Origin: Paenibacillus sp. J45TS6
GTDB lineage: Bacteria; Bacillota; Bacilli; Paenibacillales; Paenibacillaceae
Assembly: GCF_018403285.1 (NCBI RefSeq)
Contig: NZ_BOSJ01000014.1
Span: 56,385 to 120,384, forward strand
Length of the DNA stretch: 64,000 bases
Reading direction: 5' to 3'
Below the pieces are notes generated by a model, which was given only the letters and a program-made list of their open reading frames with translations, searched no databases and was not told the origin of the DNA. The translations under genes were made by a program, and so were the position numbers. This document shows, one piece after another, positions 36,846 to 45,184 of the stretch; positions within the stretch are counted from its first letter, which is position 1; every line of letters begins with the position of its first letter.

Positions 36846-36903
36846 TTATTAATATACATCCTTTTTATCTAAAATGCAACCTTCTTTTTTCACCAAAGAA
36901 ATA

Positions 36904-36944
36904 AGCCGAATCCTCCCAAAGAAGAAAATAGAAAAGGAATCGGC
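36904..36944 (-). terminator. Hairpin after the hydrolase gene
   Basis: On the minus strand, GCCGATTCC...GGATTCGGC with one mismatch, then TTATTTCTTT. A weak terminator candidate. Confidence 0.5.
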
Positions 36945-36950
36945 CCATTT

Positions 36951-37814
36951 TTATTTTGACACGGCATTTTCATGCTCTATATCTTCGCCTCTATGAAGCA
37001 AATCCTCCGTGTTTAGAAAAAGCAGAAGTTCTTCATTAAATTTAGCCTGCTCGTCAAACATCATGGCATGACCGCTTTCTTCAAACATGATCAGTCTGGA
37101 ACCAGCAATTGCTTCACTTGTAAGTTTAGCCAGATTCGGTTCACAGATTTTGTCCTTTGCTCCATGAAAAATAACGGTCGGCACCTTGATTTTAGACAAG
37201 TCCGAACGCAAATCTTCTTCCCGTAAAGACAAAGCTGCCTTAACTGTTCCATGGTGCGAAGCTTGTAAACAAAGAGATTGGAGCCAAATCATCATACCTG
37301 CTTTTGTTTTGGTTTTTGTAAATTGAAGTCCTAATTTAGTCAGCATCTTCGGCCGATCTTCAAAAGCAGCAACAATCATCTGTTCGGTGAACTCCTCAGG
37401 ATTCATTCCATAATCAAAATCATCTCGTTTCGTAAATACCGGTGCTGCTGCTCCTGCCAATACGAGACTTTTAATCTCATGTCCGTTATGCCGGGCCATA
37501 TATCTTATCGCAACCGCGCCCCCCATGGAGAAGCCAAACAATGTAGCACCTGTAACTCCGAGCTCATCAATAACCGTCCTTACATCATCGGCAAGCCGAT
37601 CGTAGGAATAGCTCTCCCATGGGGCATCGGACTTACCAAATCCACGAAAATCAATACCAATACAACGATATCCATTAGCGGGCAAACGAGAAAATTGATA
37701 TTCAAACATTTTATGATTAGCAGGCCATCCATGAAGGAAAATAACAGGAGTACCTTCCCCTATATCTTCCACGTAAATTTTTACGTTTTCTTCGACTTGT
37801 ATATAGCGTCCCAT
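36951..37814 (-). CDS. Alpha/beta hydrolase
   Basis: A 287-residue alpha/beta hydrolase. The oxyanion motif HGWPANHKMF comes near residue 28, the nucleophile Ser is in GFSMGG near residue 94, the acid in HGAKDK and the His in SGHAMMFD. It resembles non-heme haloperoxidase/carboxylesterase types. It lies just upstream of mhqR on the same strand; B. subtilis has an unrelated hydrolase (MhqD) in the same regulon, which makes a role in electrophile defence plausible but unproven. Confidence 0.85.
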   Translation of the reverse strand: MGRYIQVEENVKIYVEDIGEGTPVIFLHGWPANHKMFEYQFSRLPANGYRCIGIDFRGFGKSDAPWESYSYDRLADDVRTVIDELGVTGATLFGFSMGGAVAIRYMARHNGHEIKSLVLAGAAAPVFTKRDDFDYGMNPEEFTEQMIVAAFEDRPKMLTKLGLQFTKTKTKAGMMIWLQSLCLQASHHGTVKAALSLREEDLRSDLSKIKVPTVIFHGAKDKICEPNLAKLTSEAIAGSRLIMFEESGHAMMFDEQAKFNEELLLFLNTEDLLHRGEDIEHENAVSK

Positions 37815-37979
37815 CGTTTCTCCTCCTAACAGGAATAAATAAACTCCGATCCTTTTTACTGATATAACTTTCCCTTATCATCACGTAGTTTCTGAACTAA
37901 CCTTGTGAGTATATTTAACCTTGGTCTGATGTATCCAAACGCAGCAGGTAACAAAGGAAAGAAGCATTCCTGTTTAGGC

Positions 37980-38858
37980 TTAGGAACGGAGAAACCGATA
38001 AGCATCCGGCGAAATTCCGGAAAAAGTCTGTATCGTACCATGGTGCTGATCGTCTCTTCCAACTAAAGCAGGGCGTTTACGGAACTCGCTTGGTGAACAT
38101 CCCACTTTTTCTTTAAAACATTTATGAAAATAAGAGTACGTACCGAATCCGCAGGAGTATGCAATACTTTCTAGACTTGCTTCTGTATACTGAATCCGCT
38201 CGATAGCATGAGACAGACGGATCTCACCAGCGTATCCGATGATTGTATAACCCGTGACCTCTTTAAATAGATGCACAGCTCTCGATACACTCAGTCCAGC
38301 ATGATGAGCCACTTCTTCCACCCGGAGAGGACGAAGTGCATGATCATTAATATATTGCTTCATCTTGACAACCAGTTCATTACTCCGAACGGAATCCTGC
38401 CCTTGCTTCTGACCAGTGACCCATGTTACCTGATCCATCGTTAGTAGTAACGTACATAACAAGTGACCTATGATCTCCTGGTTGTTCTGACTTACACGGT
38501 GCTGTTCGATGGACAACTGCTGCCATAGATACAAAAGATGATCATCTAATGGAATTCGCTTTAGCGTATCGCGCTCATGTCTTCTCCACCATTCGTCCAT
38601 CCAGCTTCCGTCACACAGTAAAAAGTAGTCTCCACTTTCCGTATCCTCCCCCTCTTTTCCTACCCTTAAATGATAAGGTTCCCCTGGAGGATACATGAGA
38701 AGATCTCCGGGTGAAACTTGTTTCATTTCTCCATGAACTAGAGCTTTTGCAAAGCCCAGCACCTGAAGCCGAATTAAATAGAATGGGGGTGGATTATAAG
38801 ATGTTTTAAAAGGACGATTATGTAAAGAATAAGAACAAGCATGTAATCTTATATCCAT
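37980..38858 (-). CDS. AraC-family transcriptional regulator
   Basis: A 292-residue regulator with an N-terminal cupin-like sensor (MSPGDLLMYPPGEPYHLRVG region near residue 50) and a C-terminal AraC DNA-binding domain: VEEVAHHAGLSVSRAVHLFKEVTG and ESIAYSCGFGTYSYFHKCFKEKVGCSPSEFRK (partial quotes). About 30 residues follow the HTH. It is divergent from an MFS transporter with 135 bp between the starts, so it probably controls that gene. Confidence 0.87.
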   Translation of the reverse strand: MDIRLHACSYSLHNRPFKTSYNPPPFYLIRLQVLGFAKALVHGEMKQVSPGDLLMYPPGEPYHLRVGKEGEDTESGDYFLLCDGSWMDEWWRRHERDTLKRIPLDDHLLYLWQQLSIEQHRVSQNNQEIIGHLLCTLLLTMDQVTWVTGQKQGQDSVRSNELVVKMKQYINDHALRPLRVEEVAHHAGLSVSRAVHLFKEVTGYTIIGYAGEIRLSHAIERIQYTEASLESIAYSCGFGTYSYFHKCFKEKVGCSPSEFRKRPALVGRDDQHHGTIQTFSGISPDAYRFLRS

Positions 38859-38993
38859 CGTAAAATAACCCCTTTAGCCAAATAGTTGAGGTTTTCAGTT
38901 AAATACCGTATATATTATTATTGTCTTTTTCAAGTATACTATAACGCGATTGACTATCTAATTCTAAACAACATAGAGGAGTAACTTATTATC

Positions 38994-40205
38994 ATGATAA
39001 AAAGACTCACTGAACTATTTTCTATTCCTTCTTATGCCCTGCTCTTTTTGTGTATGCTGCTGCAGGGAATGGCTATCTCACTCAGTGCACCCTTTCTATC
39101 GATTTATTTTACAGAGCAACTCGGTGTATCTGTAGGCGTATTTGGTGTTTTTCTTGCTGTCACTTTAATTGCCGGGATCTGGGTCAGCATACTTATTGGG
39201 AAACGTTCTGACCTCGGTTTGAATCGGAAACATATCTATATCGTCTCCACCCTCTGTAATGCCTTGGCTTTTAGTGGATACTTGCTCATTAAAGACTTTA
39301 CCATCCTGTTCATATATATGACCGTGTTCACAGCCCTTGGTGCACCGGGTATGCCCCAATTGTTTGCGATTGCTAGAGAAGCAGTAACGAAGAGCCAGTC
39401 TACTGATCATTCATTTGCTAATTCTACCTTACGTTCTGCCTTCTCACTTGGTTTTATTACAGGTCCATTATTCGGTACCCTGCTTCTAGAAGTTGTTGGT
39501 TTTAGTGGCATTTTCTCAGGGACGATCGGCATTTTTCTTCTTGTCGCTTTTCTCGTCTTTACATTCCTGAAATCAAATGTTGAACTAAAGACCAGCGGCA
39601 CAGGAAGTACGGCACAAAGTATACGACTGCATCAAAATCGGACGATCTTGTTTCCTTTTCTTATCCTGACACTGCTTTATATAGCTCACTGGATGAGCAG
39701 CCTAAATACGGCTCTCTTTATTACTAACAATCTAGGCGGGACAACAACAGATGTCGGTCTTGTCAGCAGTATTTGTGCTGCACTGGAAATTCCTTTTATG
39801 ATTATGCTGGGTCTCCTAGGCTCAAAATATAGTAACCGTATCCTGATGTTGTATGGGGCTATTCTCGGAGGAGCTTATTATCTCGTTGTCGTCATCTCAG
39901 GTGAGATGTGGCAAATGCTTGCTGCACAGTTACTCCTTGCTTTCTTTGTTGCGGTTATCTCTGCCATCGGCATCAGCTATATGCAGGATCTGCTTCCAAG
40001 CATGCCTGGATACGCATCAACGCTCTACTCCAATTCATCTACGATTGGCAGACTGGTGGGCAGCCTTGTTGGCGGGGGAGTAGCCAGTATTGTAGGGTAC
40101 CGTTATTCATTCTTGCTCTGTTTTGTACTTGTTATTGTTGCAGCCATCATGCTTGTAGTAAGCGAACGACACTCGAAAAATGGGACACAGGAATTAGCGG
40201 TATAA
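38994..40205 (+). CDS. MFS transporter, sugar-efflux (Set) type
   Basis: A 403-residue MFS permease with twelve membrane segments. MLLQGMAISLSAPFLSIYFTEQLG and IGKRSDLGLNRKHIYIVSTL (loop 2-3) match the SetA/SetB sugar-efflux group as I remember it; LSAPFLSIYFTE is the most telling part. The function may be efflux of sugars or sugar analogues, or of drugs. Divergent AraC gene upstream. Confidence 0.82.
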   Translation: MIKRLTELFSIPSYALLFLCMLLQGMAISLSAPFLSIYFTEQLGVSVGVFGVFLAVTLIAGIWVSILIGKRSDLGLNRKHIYIVSTLCNALAFSGYLLIKDFTILFIYMTVFTALGAPGMPQLFAIAREAVTKSQSTDHSFANSTLRSAFSLGFITGPLFGTLLLEVVGFSGIFSGTIGIFLLVAFLVFTFLKSNVELKTSGTGSTAQSIRLHQNRTILFPFLILTLLYIAHWMSSLNTALFITNNLGGTTTDVGLVSSICAALEIPFMIMLGLLGSKYSNRILMLYGAILGGAYYLVVVISGEMWQMLAAQLLLAFFVAVISAIGISYMQDLLPSMPGYASTLYSNSSTIGRLVGSLVGGGVASIVGYRYSFLLCFVLVIVAAIMLVVSERHSKNGTQELAV

Positions 40206-40239
40206 AATTCCGTCTCCACTATAAACTTTCCGATAACTC

Positions 40240-40273
40240 GCTCATTCTCTTTTAGGAGAGGATGGGCTTTTTT
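40240..40273 (+). terminator. Terminator of the MFS gene
   Basis: GCTCAT-TCTC-TTTTAG-GAGAGG-ATGGGC followed by T6. Confidence 0.8.
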
Positions 40274-40390
40274 ATGTAAAAATTTATACATTTAACTTCT
40301 TATAACAGAGATTTTAGAATATAATTAAAATAGATAGTTATTTAACAATTTATTTTAATAACTAAATTATACATATCGGGGGCAGTCATT

Positions 40391-41146
40391 TTGCGAACAA
40401 ACACAAGGATTATTCTCAGTATTATTGGGCTCGAATTATTATTAATGGTCTTCTTTACAGCAAACGGAGCCTTTGTATCCATTACTTCTCCTGAGAGTCC
40501 TCTGCTTCAATTTATTGGGGTGATCCCGCTCGCACTTGGTATTCTCATCTATTTGCTTGTGGGGAACAAGTGGAAATACTATTTCTTTACCTCCCACTCT
40601 TCAGCTAAAAAAGCTTTACTTTACTCCTTGCCGCTGATCCTTGTACTTATCCTCATCGCTTACGGAAATCACGGGCTGAACACCTCCTCTTTACCTGATC
40701 TTTTTATCATGCTCCTTATACAGATTCTAGTCATTGGTTTGGTAGAAGAAATGTTCTTCCGTGGCTTTATGCTTAGGCTTCTCCTTTCCAAAGGCTTTCG
40801 TGTTGCCGTCTTTACGACGAGCTTTCTATTTGCAATTACCCACTCTCTTCAGCTGATTGGCGGGCAATCTCTCATTGATACCCTTTTTCAAATTATTTAT
40901 GCATTTATGGTCGGACTGGTCCTTTCCCTGCTTGTTGTTCATTGGCAATCCATCGTCATTCCTATCCTCTTTCATGGACTGAATAACTTCCTTCAATTTA
41001 TGGGTAATGCTATGGGTAATGCGAATGAACCTGCCGCTATAGATTACCTCATTATTTTCATTATGCTGGTGTATTCTATCTATCTATGGCGAGGTATGGC
41101 TGCCAAAACAAAGAACATATCTGATGCCTGGAACGTAAGTATGTGA
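40391..41146 (+). CDS. CPBP intramembrane glutamic endopeptidase
   Basis: A 251-residue CAAX/CPBP family protein with about seven membrane segments. The catalytic motif EEMFFRG follows a hydrophobic stretch near residue 120, the second motif has His in FAITHSLQ, and the third is ILFHGLNNF with its His-Asn. In Gram-positives these proteases act in bacteriocin immunity or unknown membrane proteolysis. The start is TTG, with GGGGG eight bases upstream. No bacteriocin gene is adjacent. Confidence 0.87.
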   Translation: MRTNTRIILSIIGLELLLMVFFTANGAFVSITSPESPLLQFIGVIPLALGILIYLLVGNKWKYYFFTSHSSAKKALLYSLPLILVLILIAYGNHGLNTSSLPDLFIMLLIQILVIGLVEEMFFRGFMLRLLLSKGFRVAVFTTSFLFAITHSLQLIGGQSLIDTLFQIIYAFMVGLVLSLLVVHWQSIVIPILFHGLNNFLQFMGNAMGNANEPAAIDYLIIFIMLVYSIYLWRGMAAKTKNISDAWNVSM

Positions 41147-41307
41147 AAGATTAATGTACATACAACAGGGCTCTTTCTACATACCGACTTCATGGTGTTA
41201 ATCATTCATGTCATTTATTGTCTATAGGGTTAATAGTTAATGAGCCTAATAATTCGTTGGATTAACCACACTAATTAATAAGGTGATTGTTTTATACATT
41301 TAATACT

Positions 41308-41334
41308 AAAAGCCTGCCACTTAGTGGCAGGCTT
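41308..41334. terminator. Perfect 12-bp hairpin shared by CPBP and VanZ genes
   Basis: AAAGCCTGCCAC-TTA-GTGGCAGGCTTT. The TAA stop of the VanZ-like gene lies in the loop, so the 3' arm of its mRNA hairpin is formed right after the stop. Confidence 0.8.
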
Positions 41335-41869
41335 TCTCCGCTTTGACTGGTGCTGATAAAGAAATCGTAAGATGAAAGACTTCTTTTATCGCAACACATA
41401 AATAATAAGCTATATACCCTGCAACACCGCCAAGCGTGTTTAGCAAGAGGTCATCTACATCAAAGTTCCCCATTGAGAGTATAAGCTGTAGACTTTCCAG
41501 ACATAGGCTCATTCCAAACGAGCCAATTAATACAACAATTCCCGAGCTTGCTTTCTTTATTCCCATCGAAACTAAAAAACCAAACGGAATAAAGATAACA
41601 AAATTTCCTATTATGTTAACTATATTTCGGAAGTTAAGGTGAGCTGCCTGCCGTCTCAGTGTTCTGAATAGATCTAGATTAGCCGTATCCAATCGGTCTA
41701 CAAGAGAGCCTGGGTCTAACAGTGTTTGATGAATTTTGCTGAGCAAAGGCCATATTTCAATTGAACCAAACTTGAACAATATGACTTTAAATAAAAAACA
41801 AATATATAGCAGTAATACTATCCAGACAAGATATGTTTTATTTTTTCTTTGTTCCGTCTGTTTTTGCAT
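41321..41869 (-). CDS. VanZ-family protein
   Basis: A 182-residue membrane protein with four to five hydrophobic segments and the VanZ motifs NIIGNFVIFIPFGFLVS, SLCLESLQLILSMGNFDVDDLLLNTLGG (quoted in part) and AGYIAYYL. VanZ confers low-level teicoplanin resistance in some species; most homologues are uncharacterised. The start is ATG 41869 with GGGAGG eight bases upstream; an earlier in-frame ATG (41899) overlaps that site. No vanHAX cluster is present. Confidence 0.87.
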   Translation of the reverse strand: MQKQTEQRKNKTYLVWIVLLLYICFLFKVILFKFGSIEIWPLLSKIHQTLLDPGSLVDRLDTANLDLFRTLRRQAAHLNFRNIVNIIGNFVIFIPFGFLVSMGIKKASSGIVVLIGSFGMSLCLESLQLILSMGNFDVDDLLLNTLGGVAGYIAYYLCVAIKEVFHLTISLSAPVKAEKACH

Positions 41870-42415
41870 CTTGAATTCCTCCCGCCTTGTTATTTTCATT
41901 ATTAGGATTTAAGAATTGTTCAAACTAATAGACTTCACTTGGATAAGCAAAAAGCCCACGTCTTCACCAATCGTTCCCCATTGTTCTTGATTATAGAATA
42001 GTAGAAACATCTTAAATAAAGAGTAGATTATATTTTAAATTTTTCTTAAATTTATTGTTTATTAGTCATCGGTTGGACTATTGCTAGAAGGCGTAAATCA
42101 AACACACTTGGATTATATTATCTCTAATGCGATCACGTGTTTCTCCCTATAAAAATCCTCAGCCTATGTCTTCTTTTGTCGGTCTATCCTTCAGTTCTTC
42201 ATCTGCATTTTACATCTGACACTACTAACTTAATGACAAAAACTATTGTTTAGATAAACTATTAAATTTTCCTTCTCTCTTAATTCCACAATATGGTATA
42301 TTAAAACAATGATCTAGGTATATAGAATCATTAATAATACTTATGACCTAAGCATTCATAGTGCCAGTGTTCTATTTTGCTGCCGGTTATAAAAAATCAG
42401 GCTGGAGGTAGCAAG
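41870..42415. other. Intergenic region, no gene recognised
   Basis: About 545 bp, AT-rich. It holds the promoters of the divergent VanZ and zinc-ribbon genes. I found no RNA gene, hairpin terminator or conserved small ORF. Confidence 0.5.
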
Positions 42416-43645
42416 GTGTATTGTCATCAATGTGGGGCAAAATGTACTTCAGAACAGAAATTGTGTAAAATATGCGGGGCAAGATTATTAACCACTGATT
42501 TACAAAAAGCTGTTATTGAATTAGCAGCGGGTAGTGGGCTGAGCAAGTCGGAAGCTAATACCGATCCTAAGAATCAGAAAACAGAGCCACATAAAGAGAA
42601 AATTAGTGTTTTCCATTGGCTAATTCCTCTTCTTCTCGCTGGAGTGGTGAGTCTGGGTTTACTAATTTTTTATCAGTATGAACAATCTATAAACCAAGAA
42701 ACTTTGGGTTTACAGCTGCAGGCGAAAGAAGAGGCACTTGACGGCAATTATTCAAATGCCGTTAATCTGCTGGAGCAGGCTGAACAAAAACGCCCTAATT
42801 TCGCCGCGCTGACGCGTGATCTGGAGCTTGCAACCAAAGCAGCTCAGCTTCAGACGAAGCTTGATAACGCTTCTGCGCAGCTAAAAACACTGAAATTAAA
42901 TGAAGGTGAGAAGCTCCTGAAGCAAGTTCAAGCCACCATTGGTAAACGAAAAGAACCACTGTTTGAACATCTTCAGAAAGAACTCGCAGCTGATCAGGAC
43001 AAATTGGCGGTTCTTCGAGTCAAAGGTGAGCTGGATAAGCTGACCACAGTGGATGAGCTATCCGACAAACTCGACAAAATTAATGGCCTCAGTGGAAAAG
43101 AAGCAAACGCTGTTAAAGTGCAAATTATTAATAAAATTGTAGGTCTTAGTTATACTTCCGCGGAAGAAAAACAGCGAAAAAAGGATTTTGTCGGTGCCCT
43201 AAATGTTATCGATAATGGGCTTTCCTATGATTCAGATAATGAGAAACTTACAGTGTACCGGAAGCAGATTGTAGAAGCAAAGCGAGAGTTTGAAGAAGCA
43301 GAAGAAGAGCGTATACAACTTGCTCAGCAGAAAGCAGAAGAAGAAGAGCTAAACAACCGCACAACTGCGGTTGAAGTAAATGATCTCAAAGCTATGCTGG
43401 ACGATTATGGCGACCTATCTATCACCGGAATCGTCACGAATACGGCGACTCGTCCGATCTATTCAATCAGCATTGATCTTGCTATTTACAGCACCTCCTC
43501 CGGTGCCTACATCGGCAATGCATATGCTGACGTTTCTCCTTTTAGACTGGAGCCGGGTGAATCCGGGCTATTCTCAACCTCGAATTACGGGGTATACGAA
43601 CAGGCAGAAATTTCGGTAACCAACGTATCTTGGTATTTAGAGTAG
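42416..43645 (+). CDS. Zinc-ribbon membrane protein with coiled coil and FxLYD-like domain
   Basis: A 409-residue protein. The start is GTG 42416 with GGAGGT six bases upstream; the in-frame TTG 13 codons earlier has no site. Order of parts: zinc ribbon CHQCG...CKICG (residues 2-22), an acidic/polar linker, one membrane helix (about 68-88), a charged helical region with repeats of the kind AKEEALDGNYSNAVNLLEQAEQ (about 95-310, TPR-like or coiled coil), a short EEEERIQLAQQKAEEEE stretch, and a C-terminal beta domain of FxLYD type (SITGIVTNTATRPIYSISIDLAIY, in parts). It is followed after 12 bp by a protease gene. Function not known; a sensor or scaffold for the protease is a guess. Confidence 0.82.
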   Translation: MYCHQCGAKCTSEQKLCKICGARLLTTDLQKAVIELAAGSGLSKSEANTDPKNQKTEPHKEKISVFHWLIPLLLAGVVSLGLLIFYQYEQSINQETLGLQLQAKEEALDGNYSNAVNLLEQAEQKRPNFAALTRDLELATKAAQLQTKLDNASAQLKTLKLNEGEKLLKQVQATIGKRKEPLFEHLQKELAADQDKLAVLRVKGELDKLTTVDELSDKLDKINGLSGKEANAVKVQIINKIVGLSYTSAEEKQRKKDFVGALNVIDNGLSYDSDNEKLTVYRKQIVEAKREFEEAEEERIQLAQQKAEEEELNNRTTAVEVNDLKAMLDDYGDLSITGIVTNTATRPIYSISIDLAIYSTSSGAYIGNAYADVSPFRLEPGESGLFSTSNYGVYEQAEISVTNVSWYLE

Positions 43646-43657
43646 GAGGCAAAAAGC

Positions 43658-44791
43658 ATGAGTAAAGGAGTATGGATCAGCACACTGACCTGCTTAACCA
43701 TCCTCGGTTTAGGAGGCGGAGGAATGTATTTTATTCACACATCGGCAGAGAACCATCTGAACGGGCAACCGCTGCTAGCCTTACAGACTTCAACAAAAAC
43801 CACAACAACGACTGCAGAGAATAAAACAAAAAAAACACGCAAAGAGATTATAGAAGACAGCCAGAAACGTGTTGTTACCATTGAGAGCGGAAACAGCCTT
43901 GGTTCCGGGTTTCTGTATAACAAACAAGGTGATCTCTTAACCAACGCCCATGTAGTAGATGGTTCAAAGCAAGTTACAGTACGTACCTTGTCTAAGGAAG
44001 AATACGAAGGGACCGTGATTGGGATCAGCACAGATACAGATATCGCTGTAGTACGTGTGCCTGAATTAAAAAAACTCTCTCCTCTTCCTTTAGCTGAAGA
44101 AGGAAAAGCAGAAATTGGTGATGAAGTACTTGCGCTTGGCAGCCCCCTCGGATTAGAGAACACGGTAACTACAGGAATTGTTAGCGGCCTTGATCGAAGC
44201 TTTGATAGCGCTCCATATACATACAGTAATCTATACCAGATTTCTGCACCCATTACCCACGGTAATAGCGGCGGACCACTCATTAGCAGCGATACGGGAA
44301 AAGTACTGGGCATAAATTCAGCAATTGCAGGTGAAGATTCTACCATTGGATTTAGCATCCCTATTCCCAGCATACTTGAGCAGGCAGCAGAATGGTCCAA
44401 GACACCCATGACTGAGCTTCCTAACTTACCGAATGATGACTACGATCCTAACAGCGATGTACAAATAGGAGACGAGCGAGATATTGTCACATACTTTTAC
44501 CAAAGCCTGAACGATGGCGATTATGTCACCGCATACTCTCTTCTGGGAAGTGATTGGCAAAGTGGGATAAGCTATGAGGATTTTCGGGCAGGTTATCTAA
44601 ATACGGGGTATATCAATATCGGACCTGTTACTCTTCAAGAAAAGACAGATGAAGCTACAGTAGAAATTGAAATTACAGCGGAAGAATGGCGCGACAGCGG
44701 TACCATATATCAAAATTACCGGATGAGTTACACAGTCGGTTATGAGAATGGTGATTTGAAGATACTTCATGGAAAGGGAAAAAAGATATAA
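43658..44791 (+). CDS. Membrane-anchored trypsin-like serine protease (HtrA-like, no PDZ)
   Basis: A 377-residue protein. One N-terminal membrane anchor (residues 6-26), a Thr/Lys-rich linker, then a trypsin-like domain with the full triad: His in LTNAHVVDG, Asp in TDTDIAVVRV, Ser in HGNSGGPLI. After it, in place of a PDZ domain, comes a C-terminal NTF2-like module (DIVTYFYQSLNDGDYVTAYSLLG...; about 110 residues). HtrA relatives normally carry one PDZ domain. Twelve bases after the zinc-ribbon gene, so the two form an operon; the terminator follows at 44901. Confidence 0.85.
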   Translation: MSKGVWISTLTCLTILGLGGGGMYFIHTSAENHLNGQPLLALQTSTKTTTTTAENKTKKTRKEIIEDSQKRVVTIESGNSLGSGFLYNKQGDLLTNAHVVDGSKQVTVRTLSKEEYEGTVIGISTDTDIAVVRVPELKKLSPLPLAEEGKAEIGDEVLALGSPLGLENTVTTGIVSGLDRSFDSAPYTYSNLYQISAPITHGNSGGPLISSDTGKVLGINSAIAGEDSTIGFSIPIPSILEQAAEWSKTPMTELPNLPNDDYDPNSDVQIGDERDIVTYFYQSLNDGDYVTAYSLLGSDWQSGISYEDFRAGYLNTGYINIGPVTLQEKTDEATVEIEITAEEWRDSGTIYQNYRMSYTVGYENGDLKILHGKGKKI

Positions 44792-44900
44792 AAAACTGTA
44801 AATTAGCACATTAAATTTTTTCGAAAAGCACTGCTATAAAAAGATGTTCTTAAGAAATATCCAATTGAGAAAAGAAAGATTTTACATACGTTTAAGTCTA

Positions 44901-44947
44901 ATTAAGAACGTCCACCGGATCTTTTCGGTGGTGTTCTTATTTTTTTA
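44901..44947 (+). terminator. Terminator of the zinc-ribbon/protease operon
   Basis: TTAAGAAC-GT-CCACCG...CGGTGG-T-GTTCTTA followed by T7, 110 bp past the protease stop. Confidence 0.8.
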
Positions 44948-45002
44948 ATATAATTGTATGCTTCTTCACCTATTCCTGTCAGTTTCTAACTTAGTTATAA
45001 AG

Positions 45003-45078
45003 CGAAAAATACCGTCGTATTAAAGGACAAGAAGAGCCGAGCAAATGTCAGGAAATAGTCCTGGATCTACTCGACTCT
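45003..45078. repeat. Structured repeat, copy 1 (short form)
   Basis: The core 45035-45078 begins AGCCGAGCAAATGTCAGGAA and shares about 38 of 44 bases with 51953-51996. It folds as a nested hairpin (CAGGA/TCCTG inside GAGCA/TACTC). Upstream CGAAAAATACCGTCGTATTA at 45003 resembles the end motif of copy 2. It lies in a convergent intergenic gap. Confidence 0.6.
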
Positions 45079-45184
45079 ATTACGAATACTTCGATTTCAA
45101 CTGGATTCATGATCTTTCTCCTTTTGAGTCCAGTTACTTGTCAGTATGAAGCTTATTATTTCTTGATTTCCAAATTAGAATTTC

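Noticed and set aside
37856-38062. 68-residue frame overlapping the end of the AraC regulator
   Set aside because: It overlaps the AraC gene in another frame with no ribosome binding site and no domain.
41900-42376. Frames on the minus strand in the 500-bp gap
   Set aside because: No start codon with a ribosome binding site and no recognisable motif.
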